NCBI GenBank assembly: GCA_022560025.1
Contig: JAFISE010000011.1
Location: 267,948-331,947 of the forward strand
Direction: 5' to 3'
DNA from: Stagonosporopsis chrysanthemi
Taxonomy: Eukaryota > Ascomycota > Dothideomycetes > Pleosporales > Didymellaceae
DNA length: 64,000 bases
A program made the translations under genes and the position numbers. This document shows, in pieces, positions 56,085 through 64,000 of this stretch (its first letter is position 1; every line of letters starts with the position of its first letter). Below the pieces are notes generated by a model. It ran no database searches. It saw nothing but the letters and a program-made list of their open reading frames with translations, and was not told where the DNA came from.

Positions 56085-57388
56085 ATGGACAATGACCGCC
56101 GGCCGCGGCAGAACCCCTCAGGTTACGCGAACCAGCAAGGCACGCTGCTTCCACCACAGAGCTCATACCCCGTGGTAAGCGCTTCCGATCGCTTCAGACA
56201 GGCGCCCTTGACTGCACCTGCCCCACCTACCTCTGCCCCCTCCTCTAGCAGCCGCCCCAGCTCGCAGAGTTACGGTTACGCTTACGGGGAAGGCTCACAG
56301 TTTGTCGGCTCGTCGATCCAATCCTCGGGTGTGTCCTACGGCGCGCAAGGCTACGGTAGCCCAGATCAGCAACCGCAGCAGCAACGCGCAGCACAGCAGC
56401 AGTACTCGCCCTATGGCCAGAACGTCATGTACAGCGTGCCTGGAGCGCAGGGCTCTGCGTCAGGGTCGTCGCAATATGAGCCTGTGGAACCGTACCAACA
56501 AAACAGGGACTCGGCAATAGAGGTCCTGAGCACCGGCTTTGGCGTCGCACAATCGCAATACTACAATGTAGCCGGCGAGGGTGGTCCCACGAGTGCGCCT
56601 GCCTCTGCCATTGCAACCCAAAACGTCCCTTCCCAATACCCCTCGCTAGGATATACAACGCAGCAAGCCCCAGTTGGACGGGAACCGCTCGCGCCCGCAT
56701 ACACCGCTGGCGGAATGACAGATTCCCATCAGCCCACCGCCCATGCCGGCTACTCGCAGCCGGGCAGTTATAGCGAGCAGCACGGAAGCGGCAACGAATA
56801 CGACGACTTCTACAACAACTATCAGAGTGAACTGAAGAAGACATTCCAGTACGTGCAAGACGGGCGCATCAGTGAAGCTGGTGCGCAGCTACACCGACTG
56901 TCAGAATGGCTGCTGCATTGGGCGGAGACATTGGGTAAGTCTGCCGAGGAGCACCGGACGGAACGAACAGCTGAATTGACTACAGGCCTAGTGCGCGACG
57001 ACGAGACCCACTACGCTCAGCGCCTCAAGCTGTGGGAAGAATTCAACACCTGCTGGCTCTCGACGCTCCAGAAGCAGAAGACCATGACCCAAGAGATGAT
57101 CAATACTGGCCAGCGACCTCAGCAGCCGCAGACGCTCATCGATTACGATACACTTGAGAAAATGGGAACTCAGCTCGTGAAGAACTGCGACAACATGGAG
57201 AAGCACGGTCTGGTAGACTACCAGATGGGTGTGTGGGAAGAGGAAATCATAGCGAGTCAGTGTTTCGGTTCCCGTGTTCTGTGCATTACTGACCGCCAGC
57301 AGTGTTGACTTCATGCCTCGACCTTCTCGAGGAAGTGGGCGCCGGCTCATCTGCACAGCGACCCACCGCAAATGCGCGCAGGCGTTAA
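56085..57388 (+). CDS. Hypothetical protein, low-complexity N-terminus
   Basis: 401 aa from exons 56085-56934, 56986-57255 and 57303-57388; no named domain recognised. Residues 1-240 are disordered and rich in Gln, Ser, Pro, Tyr and Gly. From about residue 245 the protein is ordered: YDDFYNNYQSELKKTFQYVQDGRISEAGAQLHRLSEWLLHWAETLGL, then RDDETHYAQRLKLWEEFNTCWLSTLQKQKTM and YQMGVWEEEIIAMLTSCLDLLEE. Helical and tryptophan-bearing, it looks conserved. The intron 1 donor GTAAGT and acceptor TACAG restore ETLGLVRDDE. The last exon gives CLDLLEEVGAGSS...RRR. The start MDNDRRPRQN is the first in-frame ATG. Probably cytoplasmic or nuclear; role unknown. Confidence 0.8.
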
Positions 57389-60300
57389 ACACACCGCACT
57401 TCATGCAGAGACGCCTGTATGTCGGTAGCTTGCGTATCACCTGCGGCTGTGAGCTCCGCACTTTCGGTGCGCATGACGTTTACATCCACCTAATACCTCT
57501 GTTGTGTGATCCGACGCTACGTCGAGTGGTCCTGTTCCCATTTCTCTCTGTACATGTACTAGCTGAGCAGCCTTTCAGTTGTCCTCTTCTTTTCTTTCCT
57601 GGTTTTTTTTTAGACTTGAGCGGGTGCTGCTATGGCAGCGAGCACTGTTCCGGGTGGCTATCTGCATTTGAATTTTTGTATCCATTGTGTCTGCATTCGT
57701 GTATTTGCTCTCGACTGGCTTCGCATCACCGCTTTTTCTTACCGCTCTGTTTGGTCATTTTCTCCACTTAGGACCATGCACGCCAAGGCAAGGTGTTCGC
57801 ACCTATTTACCTGGGACTTGAATAGGGTGAAGCCTGTGGTTAGGGCGGGGGCGCTGGCAAGGTCAAAAAGGCATGTTGGGATGTTTGGATGTAGGGTTCA
57901 CAGCGGGGTTGGTAATGCAGGCATTGACAGGCCTGCGCAGGCGCTGGTCAGTAATGGAGTTTACGATAATGAATGGGGAATGGAGCAGGACGATGGCGTT
58001 GTGGAGACTGGGCATAGCGGCATGCAGGAGGTCACCGGTATGCCCATGCTCAGCTGCAGCTTCCGGTGGCCTCGAAACTCGCAACACGTGCGTTAGGTGT
58101 TCGAAAGCTACACGCCCAGACATTGGGTGGCAATTCAATATTGTCTCGCTTGTGCCCAAGCTTTAGAGGCGCGAACTACAGTTGCCCGGGATTGTGGGGT
58201 TGTCGGTATGGCAGCATACGGCGATCGGTTGGGCTGCGCGGTCGGGCAGCATATGCATCATAGACGTTTTAGTACCATAGACACTTCGAGGGCTTCATTG
58301 CGATTTTACTGAAAGACAGCGCTGCCTGATGATTTCTTGTTGTTGCCGTCGCATCTCGTCAGCGCAAGAGGTGCCGTCATCGCCCCTTCTCGACAGGGTT
58401 CACAATCCTCCCCGCCTAATAATATGTGTTCCTTCCACTCCGTAACACCTCGTTGCAACCTGATTGGCCGCCTCATCGCACTGAAGCCTTGCAATGTCTC
58501 CACATGGTCTTTTGGCTCGAAGCAGTATTGGAGGCGTACAGTTTCTGCGGCGCACTGTGTGGTTGCCGGCGACCTGGAAATGGCGTTTCTGTCGTCGAGC
58601 AAAAAGCAAGCCTTAGCAAAACCAGCCCCGCGGAAACATGATCGACACATGCTTTTGCTACCAGGGGCCGTTCGCCAATCTCCAATGGTCCGCTGCGATC
58701 CATCACATCTCGTCACATTGCAGAAGCGGAGCCCACCATAATGGTGCTACAATACGTGATGCCGGCTGCCGTGCGCCGTCTGTAGACGGCGATCATCCAA
58801 AAAGCCACGAGGGGCTCGGGGACATCGTCGTCAACGTTATTGTGCAGCATTGAGGATCGCATCAAGTTCGATTGCACAAAGCAGGATGATTGTTCGACTC
58901 GTTCACGCTTGTTTGAGCCGAGTCTCGCCAGTACACATACCGGTAATTGCTGCAACATTGCATGGCCCCGCAACAAGGGGTTTCTTCACCAGGTGCTTCG
59001 CAGCTCCCGCCAGGGTCATTGTCCCGGCCTTAGGAATAGCCCTTTCTAGCCACAAGGTCTTAGCGCATATCCGACTGGCTTAAATAATACGCTCAGAGAC
59101 AAGCTGATTTCCCTCTCTCCATTAGCGCAGATCCCCTGCAGGTGGAGACGAAACATTTAGCCGGTCGTCTCCGGGCTCTTGGGGCACGTCTGCCCACCGC
59201 AGCTGACAGCGGCTACGTACATTGAATGTGCACTTGTCCCATATGAGAACTATCCATGTGTCTTGTGCTCCTGCGCGGACTGAGTCTGTAGAACGCAATC
59301 ACTGTGCACGGATCACGACCGTTGTCACCAGACCACTTCCGCTGCTTTAACTAAGACTGACTCAAAGATTGACCGCCGGTCGCGCATGCCGCACATTCTT
59401 TCGCAAGTAAGGACACGTTGACAGACATCGCAAAGCCTGCCTTCATTTCCTTGATATGACGGAGTAGCCGAGTGACTCGTGTCCAGGGAGATTGGGGTTC
59501 ATGCAACCAGGGCATGGCACGCTTACACATGCAAGGATCCGATCACCCTCAGAGGCAGCACCGGCCATTACGATACTAGCCATAATCATGTTGTGGGAAG
59601 AAGCTGTCAGACCAACTTTCATTTTCTGAGCAAGGATATTGTGGCTACGCATGCTCAGTAGCACGGGAGTCTGCGCTACCGAGACTGCGTTATCCTTCTC
59701 GCTGCCTTGTTCGTCCGGCGTGGTACGCGTAAGTTGCCAGTGTGCGCTCGCGGCCGTGTTCGTCCCTGCCTATCACGTGCCAGAGCTGTTCAGATGAAAG
59801 ACCAGTTACACGTGCACGGGCACTTGCATTACGCACGCAGTAACACCACGTTACACTGCACCACCAAGCTTCGAGCATCACGTCTCGTGCTTCGAGCATG
59901 GCAGGCGCTATTTGTTCATTCCGACCATGCTTCGGCGCCGTGCCCAGAACCGAAATTACGCCTTAGTATACATGTCACCAATGTGATAGCCTTACCTCGA
60001 TCGTATCAAAGTCTCAGGGCCGCGTCGCCTTGAGAACCATGAACAAGCCTGTATCACACTGAGCGATGTTTCGTGGCCATCAGCACCGCAGATAGGAAAG
60101 CGACTCGTACATCGCTGGTTGCTCCACTCGCAGTAGTAGCTTGATTCTCAACACATGTCGAACCCCAGTTCCGCATATCTGTGGTGAACGGATCAGCTGA
60201 GAGGTATTGTCACGTTCGTCTTCCAGCCTTGAGCGTCGTTCTACATTGTCCTTCAGGGGGGTGCACCGACGGGACCGCCAGCTTTTTGTCGAGAGACAAT

Positions 60301-60775
60301 CGACAGTTGGTGTTAGGATGGCATGCTTGCGACTCAAGTCGATTTGAGGCCAGAGTACAAAAGATATTTAGTCAGGTTCAACATGTCCGTCACCGTGTCT
60401 GCAGAGTTGGCGAATGAAGTGGCGTTATAAGAAGTCGTGAAAAGGTCAAGGGGTTGTACCCAGCTCACGACTGATACGCTTGTCGAGTCTCCTTGAGATG
60501 AAATGCGAACAAGTGGGCGGCGACGCAGCAGCATTTTCATAACAATCACCTATAGGTCTTGGGACTTGGGTCCTTTAGATCACTGCGATGTAGAAGTCCG
60601 ACTCTCATAAAGTTCGAGAACTTCACTTCGGGAGCACGATTGCATTCCTGTAAGATCGGTCCTATGTGAACGTGGTAGAATACCAAAAAGGAAAAAGGGT
60701 TGGCTGCTGTCTGAGTTCTGTATTCGAACATGTAGATTTCAACATGGTATTGTACATATTTACTTGTACTGCAGA
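57389..60775. other. Gene-free stretch, convergent
   Basis: About 3.4 kb between convergent genes. It contains many short ORFs on both strands, none with recognisable features, and a perfect palindrome-like GCCGTCTGTAGACGGC near 58775. No tRNA or snRNA identified by eye. Confidence 0.45.
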
Positions 60776-63700
60776 TCAGTTGTTCCTTTGGCTCTTGACC
60801 TTTTCCTTCTTCTTCTTCTGCTTCTTGCTTTTCCCCTTACTGTCCGCGTCATCCTCGCTCATCCGCTTCCCGTTCGCATTGACCTCATTGATCTCCGTGG
60901 CCTCTCCCTCCTCGTCGGCGACTTCCTTGACCAGCAGCTCGTTCAGTGCTTCATTGTACTTTTCTAGCTCAATAATGTCTTTGAGCTTAACGCGCATGTA
61001 GTCGAACGCAATGGCGACTTTCATGTCCTTATTCCTGATTTTGATCACACGCTCGTTCTCTGCCAGGGAGCTTGCCTGATGGACAAGTTTTGGTGGCTGG
61101 GAAACGGCAGGGACGTCTGGCGGTGGACGAATGTCGCTATTTTGTGCTGTTGTGTCGGTGGGGTCGACATCATCTGCCTCACCGTCCGCGTCTTCAGTCG
61201 GCGCAAGTGTGTCTTCGTCGGTGATTGGAGACTCTCCATCTTGCACAGTCTGCAGGACGGGAATCTTCTGGTAGCGTTGGCTGAAATGAGTCAGCACAAC
61301 AGCTTTCGCGTCCATGCGCGCACCAATGCCAAGCGCTTCCGAGGTCGTTGAGTGCTTCTTCGCGCGTGCGTCGCCTTGAAGCTCGTCGTCGAAGGTTGCC
61401 TCATGAATGAGGATGGTCGTATCCCTTCCAATCTTTGCAAAAGCCTGGGAGGGACGGCAATCGCCCGAGTACGAGAGCTTAAGGGGCTTGATGTTGCGAT
61501 CTTCAGTCGAGTGCGGAAACGTTATACTGACGGCCATGGCGCCGTGGCAGTGGGCCACGCGGACGGCTTGAATGTCCGCGAAACCGAAAAGCTTTCTGTA
61601 GTCTTGCCGCACGATGTTGAGGCCTCCCGACTTTACTTTGCCGTTAATGGAAAGACTTGAGCCACCAGATCCAACAGCAGCTGGGGAGATCTCGAGGGGA
61701 AGAATGCGGGAGTAGCCAAAGTCTTCGATAGAGGAATACTCCCGCAACCACTGGAGCATGCCGTCATGGGAGATGACTGAGAGTCCAAATTTGTCGACGT
61801 CGCTGGCAACAGTTGCGGCGTTGGGAAGCGAGGACTGGGGAACGGCGTGGTGCTTAATGCGGTACCAGGCTTTGATTACAGATGCAGTACCTAAATGATG
61901 ATCTGCGTGAAGGTGACTGATCCAGATGACGCGTAGCTCCTTTAGGATCTGAGTGAGCTCGTCAGGTGGAAATACTCTTTGCAGTTGGCCCATGGTGTTT
62001 TCGCCTGCATCAAACAAGTAATTGCCCACACCAGGAACACGAACAAGGGTTGCGGACACGTTTCGATACTTCGAGGGCAGGGCTGAGCCTGTACCGAGTG
62101 TAGTGATTTCGGTATCGGGATGCGCCAAGAGGGCTCGCCATGGCTCAAAATCTCCTTGGCTATCGTAAACAGACTTTTGAGCCATGCTGGCGAGCTCTAG
62201 GACTTCTGAGGCAGTCTCTTTTTTGACGGCTTCCGGCTCGAAAGGTGTTTGTCTGGTTTCGGGCTTGAGATCAAACTTGGGCATCAAGGTGGCAGAGAGA
62301 CCTCTGTCGGCTACGATGACGCCCTCGGGTAGATCTATGGTTCGCTGCATCTGATCCGCTTCAAGGAGTTGCTTCTGAGGAAGACTTGTGAGATCGTATT
62401 GAGGCACTGAGTATCTGGTAGGATCAACCTGCGCTAGCCTGGTCGTCTGGTTGGCTACCGAGTCAAACGTGATGCGGTTCGGGGTCACATCGGCAGACGA
62501 TATGATGTGTTTGAGGTTCGCAAACTTGTTGATGAAGTCGTTCAGAATTGGGTGACCAGCAACGCCGGGACCGAGGGCCCAGATGAAAGCCTCGATACCT
62601 TTCATCAGATCTGATGACTCGAACTCATCACGCTGCACAACAGCCTTGAGATAGTCGACGGAGGGAATGTCGAGCAAGGCAAATCCTTGGCCAGGTCTGT
62701 CTGGGCCGAGCACTTGATCCGGAGTGATTGTCTCCCCGGTTGCATTTTGCACAGATTGACCTTTGCTAAGCTTGCCAAAGTCGGGCCCTGGCTTTACACC
62801 GAGCTCCTTGGCGCGCGTGACGTCGAAAGACCCACGAGCAGGATATGTGCGCACAATGTAGGATATCGACTCAAGGGCGGGCCGAGTTGGTGGCAAGGAC
62901 ATGATCTTGGCTCCTGGCCAAGGTGTTCGCGTCCATACGTTGATGTCGGGCAGTGGTTCAGCACCACCAGGCTTGGGCCCGGTGTACGGCTTGTAACCTT
63001 GACCATCTACATTGCGCACAAAGAGGGCCGAGGGCATGTCTACCTCGGAGATGTGACGCTCAACAAGAGTATCAAAGCTCCAGCTTGAATCGAACATGTG
63101 CTTGACGGTGAGGGTGCGAATGCGGTCATGACGGGCCTGGCGTTCTTCGGAGGTCTCGTTGTCTGGGGCTTGGTGGTCCTCGAAGGTGTTGCCGCGGCGC
63201 TCCCATTGTCGAATCTCATCCTCTAGCTCTGCCTGGCGCTGCGAGTCCGTGTCCTCGGGCGGGGGCGTGACGGGCAGCGCCCAGACCTGGAGGAAGTCAT
63301 CTTCGAAGGCGGGCAGATGGGCACCGTCAGGACGCTTGGGCAAGGCCTTGTCGGTATACTCGGTGGCGGCGATGGGCACGCCCTTGCGGAAGATGAAGCG
63401 GCGACAGGTGCCGAACATGTGCTTGAGGTTGGGCGGGCCGTAGATGTTGAACTGCGGCTTGACGGGCGGGTCGATGCGGCGGCCGCGGTCCTTTGCCTTC
63501 TCCCAGGTGGCCAGGTTCTGGGCGTACGAGGTCGAGGTGGCGTCGGTCATGGTCAGCATCATGCCGGCCATGCCGCCCACGTTGCTCCACTCGGTCCTGC
63601 CGGAGAGGAAGAAGTCCTTGACCTTGAGCAGGCGGGTGCCCTGCTGCACGAGGGCGCGCTGGAGGCCCTCTGCCTGGCTGCCAAAGACATAGTGGTTGCT

Positions 63701-63778
63701 GGTCTGGGAGCGCAGGATGACGGTCGTGCCCGCGGTGTCGGCCGTGGGCGTGGTGATGAACTCGATGCTCGAGGACAT
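60776..63778 (-). CDS. trz1: Long-form tRNase Z (ELAC2/Trz1)
   Basis: 3' endonuclease that removes tRNA 3' trailers in nucleus and mitochondria. 1000 aa from ATG 63778. The N-terminal pseudo-MBL domain opens IEFITTPTADTAGTTVILRS and has GMAGMMLTMTDATS. The C-terminal active domain has ITTLGTGSALPSKYRNVSATLV and the metal motif ISHLHADHHLGTASVI with H622, H624, D626 and H627. GDCRPSQAF, LIHEATFDDELQGDARAKKHST and VLTHFSQRYQK supply further ligands. The Lys-rich end (KGKSKKQKKKKEKVKSQ) is nuclear-signal-like. Upstream of ATG 63778 the frame stays open to the window edge with no stop and no ATG, so a longer N-terminus or further exon may lie outside. Confidence 0.95.
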   Translation of the reverse strand: MSSSIEFITTPTADTAGTTVILRSQTSNHYVFGSQAEGLQRALVQQGTRLLKVKDFFLSGRTEWSNVGGMAGMMLTMTDATSTSYAQNLATWEKAKDRGRRIDPPVKPQFNIYGPPNLKHMFGTCRRFIFRKGVPIAATEYTDKALPKRPDGAHLPAFEDDFLQVWALPVTPPPEDTDSQRQAELEDEIRQWERRGNTFEDHQAPDNETSEERQARHDRIRTLTVKHMFDSSWSFDTLVERHISEVDMPSALFVRNVDGQGYKPYTGPKPGGAEPLPDINVWTRTPWPGAKIMSLPPTRPALESISYIVRTYPARGSFDVTRAKELGVKPGPDFGKLSKGQSVQNATGETITPDQVLGPDRPGQGFALLDIPSVDYLKAVVQRDEFESSDLMKGIEAFIWALGPGVAGHPILNDFINKFANLKHIISSADVTPNRITFDSVANQTTRLAQVDPTRYSVPQYDLTSLPQKQLLEADQMQRTIDLPEGVIVADRGLSATLMPKFDLKPETRQTPFEPEAVKKETASEVLELASMAQKSVYDSQGDFEPWRALLAHPDTEITTLGTGSALPSKYRNVSATLVRVPGVGNYLFDAGENTMGQLQRVFPPDELTQILKELRVIWISHLHADHHLGTASVIKAWYRIKHHAVPQSSLPNAATVASDVDKFGLSVISHDGMLQWLREYSSIEDFGYSRILPLEISPAAVGSGGSSLSINGKVKSGGLNIVRQDYRKLFGFADIQAVRVAHCHGAMAVSITFPHSTEDRNIKPLKLSYSGDCRPSQAFAKIGRDTTILIHEATFDDELQGDARAKKHSTTSEALGIGARMDAKAVVLTHFSQRYQKIPVLQTVQDGESPITDEDTLAPTEDADGEADDVDPTDTTAQNSDIRPPPDVPAVSQPPKLVHQASSLAENERVIKIRNKDMKVAIAFDYMRVKLKDIIELEKYNEALNELLVKEVADEEGEATEINEVNANGKRMSEDDADSKGKSKKQKKKKEKVKSQRNN

Positions 63779-64000
63779 GGCGCTGGCAGACAGGCGGCCG
63801 TCGCGGGGCTTGGGCCTCTCGTCGGCGGGCCAGGCGTCGCGGGCAGTGCCTGCGAGCAGCGCAGACGGCGCCTTGGGCGGCAGGCGTGCTGGGCTGGCCG
63901 CGAAGGCGTTGGCGGTCCGCTTGCTCAGACCCGGGGGCCTGCGCGCCCGCGAGGCCGTGTCTGGCGGGCGGCTTGTGTGCGTCTGGGGCGCCGACTCGCG

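Noticed and set aside
58775..58790. Palindrome GCCGTCTGTAGACGGC
   Set aside because: A single short palindrome in a long gene-free stretch; expected by chance and with no context.

Overview
This is nuclear DNA from a filamentous ascomycete, most likely a dothideomycete. The genes have short introns (about 48-200 nt) with GTRNGT donors and YAG acceptors. Housekeeping genes are clearly fungal in type, 5S rRNA genes are dispersed singly, and there are fungus-specific families (Zn2Cys6 regulator, GH128, fungal rhodopsin-like membrane protein, thaumatin-like protein). No tools were run. Exon joins come from reading frame, splice-site consensus and family conservation; the species is not identified.

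Layout. 0-2.5 kb: SAP18 and PRP18 are divergent, followed by a 5S rRNA gene. 2.9-7.9 kb: a secreted thaumatin-like protein and an intracellular beta-mannosidase. 9.3-14.4 kb: a Zn2Cys6 regulator, an SDR oxidoreductase and a small cysteine-rich secreted protein. 14.6-16.9 kb: fibrillarin (NOP1) and ribosomal protein L17 are divergent. 17.7-21.4 kb: a GPI-type GH128 glucanase and a Ser/Thr-rich protein. 22.8-26.9 kb: the RDH54/RAD54B-like helicase and a basic secreted protein. 27.5-30 kb: a broken BTB gene, then ATG43-like and calcineurin B, which are divergent. 30.3-33.4 kb: a gene-poor block with eroded coding pieces and a second, inverted 5S gene. 33.4-38.2 kb: an LCAT-like lipase/acyltransferase, a gene relic and an unknown 261-aa protein. 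38.8-43 kb: a GMC flavo-oxidoreductase and a rhodopsin-like membrane protein. 43.9-47.4 kb: an unknown protein and class II cAMP phosphodiesterase. 48.9-51.7 kb: eEF1B-gamma, with a box C/D snoRNA in its second intron, divergent from mitochondrial uS9. 51.7-60.8 kb: mostly gene-free except for one low-complexity protein gene. 60.8-64 kb: the long-form tRNase Z, open to the window edge.

How they fit together. There is no single pathway cluster. Ribosome and RNA genes recur: PRP18, SAP18, 5S x2, fibrillarin, L17, eEF1B-gamma with its snoRNA, uS9m and tRNase Z. Several sit head to head over 160-285 bp. The strongest non-textbook signal is a snR38-type C/D snoRNA in the eEF1B-gamma intron: its guide matches the conserved 25S peptidyl-transferase sequence, and the host gene is the same as in budding yeast. 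Other points of interest are a long hairpin in the first NOP1 intron, two almost identical inverted 5S genes with TATA elements, and a small protein with faint gasdermin-like features.
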